Source: Membranipora membranacea (Eukaryota; Bryozoa; Gymnolaemata; Cheilostomatida; Membraniporidae). From it: 64,000 nt of DNA. Shown here piece by piece: positions 45,701 through 56,114 of the stretch. A model generated the notes under the pieces. The model was not told the origin of the DNA, did not search any database, and saw nothing but the letters and a program-made list of their open reading frames with translations. The DNA is taken from positions 3,100,001-3,164,000 of the forward strand of contig OU612068.1 of assembly GCA_914767715.1 (NCBI GenBank), read 5' to 3'. Position numbers and translations under genes: made by a program. Numbering within the stretch: position 1 is the stretch's first letter; the number at the start of each line of letters is the position of its first letter.

Positions 45701-47206
45701 AACTCCAAAATTGAACTTAAACTCGGTCTTCTCCGAGATATTAATTTTTATGTATAAATTTTATAACTAGTAATTTGTTGGTATTTCAGGTTGAAGTTGA
45801 TTTGGAGACCATGACACCTAAAGATGATTTCACACAGCAGACGATCGACTGGTGTAAATCTATCGGCAGTAACGCCACAAAGGTAAGTTTTTGACTTGTG
45901 GACTTGGTAGACTTGGATACTATGACATTAAATTATTGTTGTTAAGCGAATGAATGGAGTATTAGTAAGCAAAACCTTCGAAAGCCGTTGTGAGATCAGT
46001 GCATGTCCTCCGTGAGATCAGTGCATGTTCTCCGTGAGATCAGTGCATGTTCTCCGTGAGATCAGTGCATGTCCTCTGTGAGATCAGTGCATGTTCTCCG
46101 TGAGATCAGTGCATGTTCTCCGTGAGATCAGTGCATGTTCTCCGTGAGATCATTGCATGTTCTCCGTGAGATCAGTGCATGTTCTCCGTGAGATCAGTGC
46201 ATGATCTCCGTGAGATCAGTGCATGTTCTCCGTGAGATCAGTTCATGTTCTCCATGAGATCAGTGCATGTTCTCTGTGAGATCAGTGCATGTACTCCGTG
46301 AGATCAGTGCATGTTCTCCGTGAGATCAGTTCATGTTCTCCATGAGATCAGTGCATGTTCTCTGTGAGATCAGTGCATGTACTCCGTGAGGCCAGTGCAT
46401 GTTCTCCGTGAGATCAGTGCATGTTCTCCGTGAGATCAGTGCATGTTCTCCGTGAGATCAGTGCATGTTCTCCGTGAGATCAGTGCATGTTCTCCGTGAG
46501 ATCAGTGCATGTTCTCCGTGAGATCAGTGCATGTCCTCTGTGAGATCAGTGCATGTTTTCCGTGAGATCAGTGCATGTTCTCCGTGAGATCAGTGCATGA
46601 TCTCCGTGAGTCCTGTAATTCCAGTACATTCATTCTGTATGATGTAATGTTCAGTTTGATTTTATACTAATTACAATGTTCTATATCACAGGTGTCTGAT
46701 GTCACTGACGAAAAGGATGAGGCTGTCACAAAAGCTATTACGGATGCCATCAAAAAGGTCAACGCCAAGAGTGAATCACGAGCTAAAACCATCGCTAAGT
46801 TTGCTATTCTACCTCAGGATTTCAGCATTCCAGGTGGTGAACTAGGTAAGCAAACTATGTATTGCTATCAGTTAAATGTTATCCAAGCCCTACGTTTCTA
46901 ATTCCTGTCAAAAACAAGAAGCTAAATATTGGAAGATTTTGATGTCAGGTATTTTATAGAATATTATATATAATACCTGGCATCAAAATCTTCCAATATT
47001 TACGTATATATACTTATATATATATCCAACAGCCAAGAGAATTTTATTACTCTGAATGTCCCTGTAGGTTTACTAGATCTTGTGTGTAACACGTAGATTT
47101 TCATGATGTGACTCGACTCTACTTTGTAGGGCCAACTCTAAAGTTGAAGAGACCAGTCGCTACAGAGAAGCACTCAGAGCTGATAGAGAAAATATACGCC
47201 GATTGA
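30757..47206 (+). CDS. Long-chain fatty acid-CoA ligase, ACSBG (bubblegum) family, copy 1
   Basis: Sixteen exons encode 764 aa: 30757-31025, 34769-34824, 36304-36468, 37454-37545, 37888-37976, 38801-39002, 39878-39979, 40423-40470, 41139-41306, 42074-42255, 43348-43514, 44384-44674, 45342-45481, 45790-45882, 46692-46845, 47130-47206. Every phase closes. The enzyme activates long-chain fatty acids with ATP and CoA. Residues 326-341 are the AMP-binding loop SGTTGKPKGVMLSHDN. YGMSE (513-517), SGDIGYRDKDG (591-601), GRIKE with ITAGGENV (607-621) and PTLKLKR (741-747, Lys-rich C-terminal motif) follow. ESIVSYLPLSHIAAQ is typical of ACSBG. The acidic N-terminal 110 residues, with four GKTEP repeats, are extra to the family core and probably disordered. 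Copies 2 and 3 lie directly downstream, same strand. Confidence 0.93.
30895..31005 (+). repeat. Coding 24-bp repeats (GKTEP-x-x-N)
   Basis: Four in-frame copies of a 24-bp unit in ACSBG1 exon 1 encode GKTEPATN, GKTEPDAN, GKTEPDTN and GKTEPASN, followed by degenerate GKAATNGKA. Low-complexity, acidic and probably unstructured; no counterpart was found for copy 3. Confidence 0.8.
31026..34768. other. ACSBG1 intron 1
   Basis: 3.7-kb intron after the repeat-rich first exon. Open frames near 34043-34288 (+) and 34313-34498 (-) have no recognisable similarity and I do not call them. Otherwise nothing seen. Confidence 0.5.
35275..35560. repeat. Perfect 15-bp tandem array, about 19 copies
   Basis: The unit CTGAGGCTCCTTAGT is repeated about 19 times with no mismatch by eye, in ACSBG1 intron 2. 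Perfect homogeneity points to recent expansion or an assembly/PCR-sensitive locus; copy number probably varies between individuals. Confidence 0.97.
37201..37271. mobile_element. Palindromic MITE, 71 bp, with 8-bp target duplication
   Basis: Ends are perfect inverted repeats: CACAGGCCTTCTGTAGTTGG, and the same sequence as complement at the right end. They are flanked by identical GGTCACAA at 37193-37200 and 37272-37279. The 8-bp duplication fits hAT-type mobilisation. Located in ACSBG1 intron 3; related to 29595-29695. Confidence 0.85.
38490..38580. repeat. Short tandem repeat in ACSBG1 intron 5
   Basis: Degenerate iterations of CAGTGAGACCAGGCCA with CATCTCTGTAGTAT. Two to three units, just upstream of exon 6. 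Confidence 0.6.
42935..43252. mobile_element. hAT-type MITE, 318 bp
   Basis: Begins CAGGGGTGCCCAACCTTTT and ends with the complement (GGTTGGGCAGCCCTG), flanked by identical CTTTAGAT at 42927-42934 and 43253-43260. These ends and the 8-bp duplication are classic hAT. It contains two poly-C runs and, at 43078-43107, a 30-bp perfect palindrome centred on GGATATATCC. No transposase. It sits in ACSBG1 intron 10, 95 nt upstream of exon 11. Confidence 0.9.
43609..43691 (+). repeat. GTAAGT/GTCAGT hexamer array
   Basis: Thirteen tandem hexamers, nine GTAAGT and four GTCAGT, then a partial unit. GTAAGT is the consensus 5' splice site, and the array begins 94 nt after the true exon 11 donor of ACSBG1 (43515), which is itself GTAAGT. 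Confidence 0.95.
45988..46610. repeat. 22-bp minisatellite, about 28 copies
   Basis: Unit contains GAGATCAGTGCATG followed by TTCTCCGT or close variants, repeated about 28 times in ACSBG1 intron 14. Some multi-unit blocks recur (for example the TTCATGTTCTCCATGAG variant appears twice), showing expansion by block duplication. Confidence 0.95.
46924..47001. repeat. Strong hairpin with 30-bp stem in ACSBG1 intron 15
   Basis: Left arm 46924-46953 (AAATATTGGAAGATTTTGAT and on) pairs with right arm 46972-47001 with a single G-T type mismatch. The loop is about 18 nt. TA lies at both outer edges, so it may be a tiny Tc1/mariner-type MITE; a hairpin RNA is an alternative. Confidence 0.8.
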
Positions 47207-47973
47207 CATGCGGAAGCTGAGAACAACGATGTTTTATCCGGAGCTGTAAACATTGATCCTAAACTTCCATCTAATCTGTAGATATCATTAGACGGTAGCA
47301 CTCAATGTGGAGGGTCTTAGAAAGCATATTGGTGTGCATTTCCCTAATCACCTGTACTGTATAGTTTTCCTGTATTTTGCCTGATTATAATATATATTTA
47401 CAACATTATAATGAAGCGCATGGCGTCTTCACTTTTTTTCTGATGGCATTTTCAGAGACTGTTTGATATCAACACTGCATCATACCATCAGAATAATGTG
47501 ATACATTTACAGGACAGCTTCATCATCAGAGTTGTACTCAGCTTAGTATAAGTTCATTGGCTTCGTAGTGTTTGACATTGGGTAATTTATTGACGATAAT
47601 ATGAATTTGCTCGAATCCACCGAAGGATACTGGTTTCATTTTCTTCATTCCACATTCCAGGCTCATCACATTGTAAATCTCTTTAAGTAACTGCCTCATC
47701 TGATCCACACATATAAATTATTGATAATATCAATTTTCAACTCAGAAAGTTGTTTCTATGACACTAGCGAGGAATGATTTGCTATATTATCGCTTACATA
47801 TTTAATTACCCCATAGTACCCGTTATGTGTTTTGTGGTGTTTGGCAGCTTCCCTTTTTTCCTCCTATGCATGAGAGTAATAACGAAAAGTTACAATGATA
47901 TCAGTGTTTATTTTTTGGATGAGTGTTTACTCGCTGTTAGAATTTCTATTTTATTTTAATAAGTTTTTGTACA

Positions 47974-47979
47974 AATAAA
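47974..47979 (+). promoter_or_regulatory. Candidate poly(A) signal of ACSBG1
   Basis: AATAAA 768 nt after the stop codon at 47206, followed by a T-rich stretch. Other hexamers exist further down (48604), so the choice is tentative. Confidence 0.35.
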
Positions 47980-48115
47980 ACCAATGCAAGCTTCTAATAG
48001 GTAAATAATTCCTGGATGTGATACTGTTATCTTGTATCTGAAATTTCAGTCTATTTACAGAGCATATGTTTAGTTCTGTCATATCTTAATTATATCCAGT
48101 ATATCAACAGTAGGA

Positions 48116-48210
48116 TCAAGTTTGATCCATTTTGCCTGCATTTTTGGTCGCTCCGATTGTAATTGTAAAGCTGCCGGCTCGAGGGGGAGCAACTCCAAAT
48201 TCTCTATCTC
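48116..48210. repeat. Interspersed repeat, second copy
   Basis: Matches 1393-1490 in ordered blocks (GATCAAGTTTGATCC, TTTTGCCTGCATTT, GGGGAGCAACTCCA). The hairpin present at 1429-1478 is not preserved in the middle part. Family unknown. Confidence 0.35.
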
Positions 48211-48747
48211 GAGGAGCTTTTTCCATCACCAGTAATTTTGTTGCTGAATGATACTGTATGGATTTATGGTTCTGGAGAAAATCAAACAATCAAAAAACTT
48301 CATAGTGAGGATGTTTCTGTCCTATCCACCTGTTACTACTAAAGCTGAAGCACTTTCCGTCATGTACACATCATTATTAATCATAAGCGAACAACAATGT
48401 AATAATTCAAATATTAAACTGCAATAGATAGTAATAGCAATAGATAGAAAAATTTGACAAAAAGCATGCCAACAGTGGCTGAGTGTTTCACTATCATAAC
48501 TACTCTTCAAATGTGATTTAACGATAAGCCTAATTCTTAAACCCAGCACATCACTTTCCTGAGCTGGGTAGATCAGGCAATATCTGGGTTAACTCCTTAG
48601 CTCAATAAACTTGAACCTGTCAACTGTGGTTTTATTACACATCAGCACGGCAGTCTTCTACCACAACCTCACCATAATGTATTAAACATGGCAATCACAC
48701 TCACCCCATTGTTTTCTCAAAATACCAACTTTGCTCAAACAGACTAT

Positions 48748-48847
48748 GGTACCCTGTGACATTTATCTAATATGTCTGTATGTGACAGAGGGTGACAGGT
48801 ACCCTGTGACATATATCTAATATGTCTGTATGTGACAGAGGGTGACA
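48748..48847. repeat. 50-bp tandem duplication over an exon's splice acceptor
   Basis: Two 50-bp copies (48748-48797 and 48798-48847) each start GGTACCCTGTGACAT and each carry TGTGACAG then AGGGTGACA. The acceptor and first codons of ACSBG copy 2's first visible exon are therefore duplicated. Use of the upstream acceptor would run into a stop. Confidence 0.85.
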
Positions 48848-51532
48848 GGTACTGTGAGACAGCAACTAGTCGGATAACATGGATAAGAGATAGAGCAGTA
48901 CAGATTAAATACGGAGAGTTTGGGACGGTTGTGGGAACACCCTCTATGACTATCATGACGATGTTCAGGAAAACCGTACGGCGACACCCAACCAAACTAG
49001 CACTTGGTTTGTAACTTAGTCAAGCTGTTTCTAAAAAAATAGGTTCTGATGGTCAGGACAGGTATCCCGGCCTGATATCTCACTTTCAAAATAACAGATC
49101 TGCCCACATTTATAAGCGTTATATTAAAAATTATGGACAGTCATACATAGACTGCGGCTCGCAATTTTGTGTATGAGTTCTGTTATCTGACTGGTCGGAG
49201 AGTATTTCTATTTCTTATTGGCAGCATATAAAGAAGGAGGGGAATGGTACAAAATCAATTATAAAGAATATTATGAACAAACCATAGCTGTAGCCAAAGC
49301 TTTGATCAAGGTATGTCGTTACTAGTGCCACACATTGGATGTATCACTATGTCTTATCATATCTATCCAGCTCTGCAGAAAGTGGTCCTACTAATTCCTG
49401 TACAGAGGAAATTCCGCGGGCAACTAGAACTCAACCAAAAAAATCATATCCATGATACAAAGAGAGACTCTTGGGTCTCAAAATTCCTCTGCCTGCACAA
49501 ATCCGAATCAGCCAACATTAATTACCATTTCTTTACAATATTATTAGGCTGTAATGACTAGCTTATAATGTACTATTTGTCTTTCTTCATCATCAAACAG
49601 CTTGGTTTACAGCTGTTTCAGTCAGCGGCAGTTCTGGGATTTAACAGTCCCCAGTATTCTCTCACGCTCCTCGGCGCAGTGTTTGCAGGGTATGTAAACG
49701 GGCAATAGTTTTTTAATGAATTTACAAATAACCTTTGACCAATACACAAAGTCTCTAAAAATCATCTAACTTGACCCATGTACAGGGATTAAGTTGCTGC
49801 TATATTATGTTATTTTTATTAATAAAGCCAATACCTGAAAACCGATTGTGAATCTTTGAAGGCTCAGACGCCTCTTTTTGTAGCGGTGTCAGTTTAGTCA
49901 TATACACAACAAGCACTGAAGAAAACATAGCCTATATTCTTGAGAAAGCTCACGCAGTTGTTTGTGTTGTGGACACTGAAGAGCGTCTCTTTCAAGTACC
50001 CTAAAAGCAGTTGTCAAGTATTTTGAAGCTACAGAACGAGAATATCCTCAGGTACACATGGTAAGGCAAGTCTCAATAACTCATAACCATAAACACATAA
50101 ATACTTATTTTTATATGTTTAAGCTCATAACCATCAACCCAGAATCAACAATCAACAACCAACAACCAGCTTATACAAACAAGGTGTTACTCCTGGATAC
50201 GACCCATATTCTTCAACCCACAATCATCATCATCCATCATTCATAATCTATAATCCATGAACGGTAATCCAGAAAGTAAAATAGAATCATCCGATTGTTA
50301 TGAGAGTAAACAGCACACTCAGGTGATGACGTCTCTGTGATATGCCTGTATCCTCGCCCAATCTCATACTGTACTCAAACTATACATTGTATGTTGAGGG
50401 TTCAGTATGAAAGCGTCAGAATGAGTGTGGTATAACCATGTTAAACTTTCTAGCTTAGTGGAAGGACTTCATAAGGAGAGGATGTTCCAGATGGGATACT
50501 GAATGAGAGGATGAATGATCAGTATGTCAAAAAATGCTGCACTCTCCTGTTCACGGTGAGTGTTTCTAGCTAAATCCCTGACAATCTACATGCCTCCACT
50601 CCCCCCCCCCCCCCTGTAACTATACCGTAATCAGGTATCCCCTGATAAACGCAGCAAGCTGACAAGCAATAATTCAGAACAAAAGGATCGAACCAGAGGT
50701 ATAGCTATAATGAATTGTCATATTTCTCCATCCTTTGTAATCCCTCTCCCCCTTCTCCCAAAATAGCCAAAGTATTTTTATCACATTTCACATGTACCGA
50801 GATTCTTATCAAATTGATGGAACTAACTATGCACTGGATTAATGTTAGTCAGGAACTACAGGTGCTCCTAAAGGCTTTATGCTATCACATGATAATGTCA
50901 GGCAAATATTGTCCCTTTTTTCAAACTTTGACATTGGAAGTTTATGATTTATTGATTGAATGTTCACCAGTTTGGTTTGACTCCGTAGCGTTCACCTCTC
51001 AATAAATCTGATGGTTGTTTGTCCTTAAAAAGGCTTTTTCATAGTCCTCTCTAGGATGGACTCTCTAGAACTTGGGGTGAGGTGGGCTTCATGCCCTCCC
51101 TAATTAACCCCATCCTACACCAGTCCAGAGTTATACAGTGTGCCTTGAATGATGCCAATTGCCGATAGCCATATTTCAGCAGTCTCAATTTTTCGAAACT
51201 ATGAAATGGACCATAATTGACTGACACAAACAAACTTCATTTCATATTCTTTTCTATGTTTGAATTTTAGTTTCCTTCCCTTGGTTTCGGATGACAGTTG
51301 CCATCACATAGATGTGAATTAACCTATTGATCACATGTAATATATATATATTATATATTTTTTACCAAATTATATACAGCGTACAGAGATGTGCACATAT
51401 GCTCAGGTTAAGAGAAGCCAAGGAGGTTATGATTAGTTATATGCTTTTAAGTCACATATCAGCGCAAGTCTTTGATATATACGTACCAATCTTCATTGCT
51501 GAAGCTATCTATTTTGCAATATATATATATAT

Positions 51533-51566
<34 letters not shown>

Positions 51567-54471
51567 GCCATTTCAACCACCTTTTAATCTTCGATCTTAT
51601 TTTAAACTAGCAAACAGAAAAGAAATTTCGAATCTTGAACTTTAATTGGATCCAAATGGATCTCACTACAAGGTGTATTGTATCATTGCAGATTCGCTCT
51701 AATGAAATGATCAAAATAATCCATGATTTGTGGTTATTTTATGGGTACCTCTTTACCAGGCAATACTCTTTGATCTGTGTCTTGCAGGGCTCATTGACTG
51801 AGACCATGAGCGGAGTCCATCCGACCTTATTTGCTGGAGTCCCTCGATTGTATGAAAAGATGGAAGAGAAAATTAAAGCATCTCTAGATTCTCTTACAGG
51901 ACTTAAGAAAATACTGTTAAACTGGGCTCGTAGAAAAGCAACGAAGAATGCCGAGAGACGAACTAAAGGGTACGCCAGAATCAGTAGGGTTTGTCTTTAC
52001 TTGTCAACTCAAAACAATGGATGAATGGGACGGGAGGGATAGGTGTACAGTTTAAATAAATATAGGATCCAAAGAAAGTTATTTAAACTTAAGTACCAGA
52101 ATCCATCAATTTGAGGAGAGCAAATATTTTGTGTGATTGACTGCTGAAAAAAGTACACACTTAACTTTGCAGTTACAGCTGGTTGTTTCTTTTTTAACTT
52201 TGATAGTCAAGGTCCACCTTTTGCACATGGATTGGCGCGTAAGATGCTAGCCCCGATACATAGTAAGATTGGACTGTGCAGAAGTAGACAGGAATGCACC
52301 GGTGCTGCTCCTCTACCGCCACAATGTCAGGAATTCTTCTGTTCCATTGGAATACCTCTAGGGAATATATACGGTAAGCTTGAACAATACCAACAGACTT
52401 CAAAGATTGTTATGCCATGATGGATCGTGGCACCGATGTTTTGTTTTATTCATATACCTATGTTGTGTCAAGTTCAACCTACGTTAAGCCAATAAACATA
52501 GAAATACTATTACTTATATATAATTGTGGTAACACCGATCTGCATACACAGTCATCTACTAACAATGTCTCTCTGATTTCATCAGTTAAATACCCTATTT
52601 CTGCAGGTTTGAGTGAATGTGGTGTGATGTTTATGTCAGTTTGGATTGAGGATTGCAAATATTGGAAGCCTGACTGCACTGGCTATCCTATAGATGGGTT
52701 TGGTTCTGAAATCCTCGGCCCAGACTCTGAGGGTAAAGGGGAGGTCGCTATGTTTGGCCGTCAAGTGTTCATGGGATATTTGGATGAAGAAGAAATGACC
52801 AAATCTTCGTTTAATTCAGAGCACAGGTTCCTGTCTGGTGATGTTGGATTTATGGATAAGGATGGATTCTTTCATAACAGTGGAAGAATAAAAGGTCAGA
52901 ACAATTTTACTTTGGATTACTCCTCATGCAACAACACTGCTATTGAGCGATAACATAGAGATACTGATATTTGCCTAAAATGATTCAATAAACTAAGCAG
53001 TCCACTCCCCAACGCAGGCTGTACAATTAATCAAGTTCTGCTTTTAAAAAAACTCACAAATGGTGTAAAACCCTTAACCATCTACATATTTTCAGAGATG
53101 ATCACACTATCCAATGGTGAGTCTGTGTACCCGGTAGGTTTTGAGGCAGAGTTAAAAGTAGCACTGCCTGTCTGTGCCAACTGTCAGCTCATTGGAAACG
53201 GGAAGTCTCATCTGGTCGTGCTTATTACGCTGTTTATTACGCTGCTTATTCTTAGTGTAAGTATATGCTGTGTGCTTTATCTATAGTGGTAGCGCTGAAA
53301 ATACACCAAAAGTGATAATTCGGTTGAGCATGAGCCAATACTTTGAACCACAGTTAGCTGCGAGGGAGGTATCCTTACCCTATCTGTTGATTGGGGTGAT
53401 GCTTCTATGTATTTGAGGCCATATTAGCAAAATTTTCAAGTGCAGTACATCAGAAGATCGACTGTCAGATGAATTGAGATTATACCAGGACCAAGTATTC
53501 TTCCTAGAGCCACTGCTTTTGACCGCGGTCATAAGATATTGTATCAGATAGGATTTTATGAACAGCCCCTGCGCAGGCTGTTGATTGGTTGAAGCGATGA
53601 AATACAAACCAATTGAGCAATCGTGGAACTTCTAACATGTTTACAAGCTTCAACAAATTAAAGTATCAAAATATTGTTCTTTTTACGCATTTTGTTAACA
53701 GAATCCATATCTGAAGTGTTGAAATGGGAGTTACCTAGATATACACAAAGAAAGGACAACTCTATAATTAGCTTTTTTGATTTATTCATTTTATAGGCAG
53801 AGATGAATATGCAAACTATGACACCAACAGAAGTATTCACACCCAAGACTGTTTTATGGTGTCAATCCTTAGGGAGTAAATCAACAAATGTACCATATAA
53901 CTTTTATTATATATGCTCACTCTCCAAACTCAATAAAATTTAGTGTCAGGCCAAACTTTACCAAAATGATTTAATTCATTTACAATATATAAGTATTAAT
54001 AGTAATGTTATAGATAGATCAAGTATGATCCAACTTGACTGAATTTGAAACTAGATATAATAATGTACAGGTGTCTGATGTCCTGGAAGGCAAAGATCCT
54101 GCTGTTACTAAGGCTATCAAGGATGTTCTTTCAACACTTAATGAAGATATTGAATAAAAGTCCAAACTTATTCTCAATTTTGCTATCCTGCCTCTGGATT
54201 TTGGCATCAAAGGTGGCGAGTTAGGTAAGTATCAAGCATTGCTAGGATCAAAATTAATCCAGATTCTAGTCTCAATCCATCCTTGGTGATTGTTATAACC
54301 CGGATCACTACACTGTAGTTCTCAAGGTTTTTTCAACAAAGTTTAATCCTCAATAGGATTCGAAGCCGTCCTGCATATTCATCACATTGTTTATCTTTTG
54401 GTAAATAACTTTAGTATCATCTTTTTAAGTCCAACGATGAAATTAAAGCGACACGTTGTTGAAGTGAAATA
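48839..54471 (+). pseudogene. ACSBG-family acyl-CoA ligase, copy 2 (pseudogene)
   Basis: Exon remnants in the order of copies 1 and 3: 48839-49006, 49225-49310, 49601-49689, 49884-50051, 50459-50555, 50849-50896, 51387 to about 51520, 51788-51969, 52207-52373, 52607-52894, 53096-53256, 53797-53889, 54071-54224, about 54430-54471. Lesions: a net 25-nt deletion in exon 6; a 5-nt deletion in exon 7; a (TA)n/(GATA)n microsatellite replacing the end of exon 9; an altered end of exon 13; TAA at 54155-54157 in exon 15; and a lost acceptor with an early stop in the last exon. Several exons stay open (SGTTGAPKGFMLSHDN; YGLSE; SGDVGFMDKDG), so decay is fairly recent. The first coding exon was not found. 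Closer to copy 3 than to copy 1. Confidence 0.9.
51519..51566. repeat. (TA)n(GATA)n microsatellite in copy 2 exon 9
   Basis: About 8 TA units then about 8 GATA units, replacing the QRDALK codons and donor that end exon 9 in copy 3. Confidence 0.9.
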
Positions 54472-54779
54472 GATGGATCTTATAAATAAACTCTATAGCT
54501 GAATGAGATCTGCGTGGAACCTCTGACCTCTGACCTCTGACATACTGATTGATTATGTGCTACATAAGGCAATCACACTAGTTTAAGCGCTCAAACGGTG
54601 GCGGGATGCTGGTAGAGGTTTTTCATTATCAACCAACTTTTTGGCAGGTGTTGTCTAGCCAGCAATTTATTAGTGTATTTGTTATGTCTTAGAAAATCGC
54701 AGTGAAACTGTGTTAGCAGTTTTGTTCCCATCAATACATAAGGCACTAAAGGTTTCTGTGTTTATGTTTTTTCCGAGTT

Positions 54780-55400
54780 ACTCAAGAAAAAACTCCTGCC
54801 ATTGATCTAATGATGGGAAAAGTGTCACAATACAGTATGAATAATGACCCCTTACAATGCATTGACAAAGTGCTATACCTTGGTGTCACGATAGACAATA
54901 AACTGCCATTCGATCAACAATTATTATAATAAAAATTTGCTCAAAAGCAAATAAATCATTACACATGCTGATGTGCTGTCTAAAAAAAGCTAAAAGTAAA
55001 ACCAGAGCCATAGCTTATAAAACAGTCTGTCGCCCTATACTAGAATTTGCGACCCACACCTGGTCTCCATTTAAATTGAAAAACATCAATAATATAGAAG
55101 GTATAAATAGAAAGGCCTTCAGGTGAAGATAAAAGAGAAAATGAGACCATATTACTGAGCTCATGACACAATTTAATTGGGACACCTTTGCAAAAAGACG
55201 TGTTAATGCAGACCAAAAAATGTACTTTCGTATGCTTTCTGGTAGTGCCGCTATAGACCAAGATCGGTTCTCCCTTTATTTTGCCGAGTCTCACAATACC
55301 AGACATGGTGCTATTGAGGGCAATATCAACACGTAAAAAGCCAAACATTCATATAAACATCGCATCCATAAACTTTTCTAATGATTCTAGCTGCTTTGCC
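54780..55400 (+). pseudogene. LINE reverse transcriptase C-terminal relic
   Basis: Shifted plus-strand frames read CIDKVLYLGVTIDNKLPFD, then LHMLMCCLKKAKSK, then AYKTVCRPILEFATHTWSPF and INRKAF. This order is typical of the RT thumb in Jockey/CR1-type LINEs. A further frame gives FAKRRVNADQKMYFRM. Multiple stops; only the 3' part is present, as expected of a 5'-truncated insertion. A different lineage from LINEs A and B, judged by sequence. Confidence 0.65.
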
Positions 55401-56114
55401 TAACTGATTATAAGCGCTTATCACTGACTCTGCTTCATAACATCTGAAGCTGTGCTGTGTATATTTTTTTTTTCTTGGCAGTAGCTAGCTATTGAGCTTT
55501 GAATCGAAGCATAATTAACTATGTTCTTATCTCGTAGACAAACTGGTTTTTTTCCTTACTACTGATAATTTAAACAATTGTTCATACACGACTGCATCTC
55601 GAATCTCGATAAAGGAGTCAAAGCGCTCCGTGTGAGATTAATTAGATGAGAGATGAGAGATGAGCGCATCCCAAATGCAGATTGCAGAAATTGACGAGCT
55701 TTGTTTATTGGTAAGGGTATGTATAAGGGTATACTCTGAACTGAGTCTTTTACTCAACAAATAAATATTGTAAATAATTGTAAGAATCACCTATATATAA
55801 GTTAGATATCACAGTGTTGAAACTTTGAACTAAGGCTTTCCCTTAACTTCATCTCTTTTGATTTTTTCTCACTTCTTTCATTTTAAAATTGTCAAAAGAG
55901 CAAGCTATACTCCTCCAATAGATGCATGTCGCAACAAAAGATTATTCAGTGGTATATCCATTGTATTTGACCTTAGTATCAACTTTGTGTGCTGCCATTG
56001 TGAGCTTCTCATTATCAATCTTCTGAGATCTATGCAATGAGCTACGGGCTACTTAGCGATGGTATTTGATTGCACTTTTTGTCAGTGAAAAAAAATTATT
56101 GGAATAAAAAAACT
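55401..56114. other. Spacer upstream of ACSBG copy 3
   Basis: AT-rich, no frame recognised. The segment 55735-55791 (TTTTACTCAACA, ATAAATATTGTAAATAAT) recurs diverged at 57240-57300 inside ACSBG3. Confidence 0.4.

Larger units (their letters stand above)
47207..48747. other. ACSBG1 3' UTR and spacer to copy 2
   Basis: Contains the probable 3' UTR and a second copy (48116-48210) of the repeat at 1393-1490. No first exon for copy 2 was found here. Confidence 0.4.

Noticed and set aside
45988-46610. CRISPR-like array of regular repeats
   Set aside because: Units are contiguous 22-mers without unique spacers, in an intron of an animal gene: a minisatellite.
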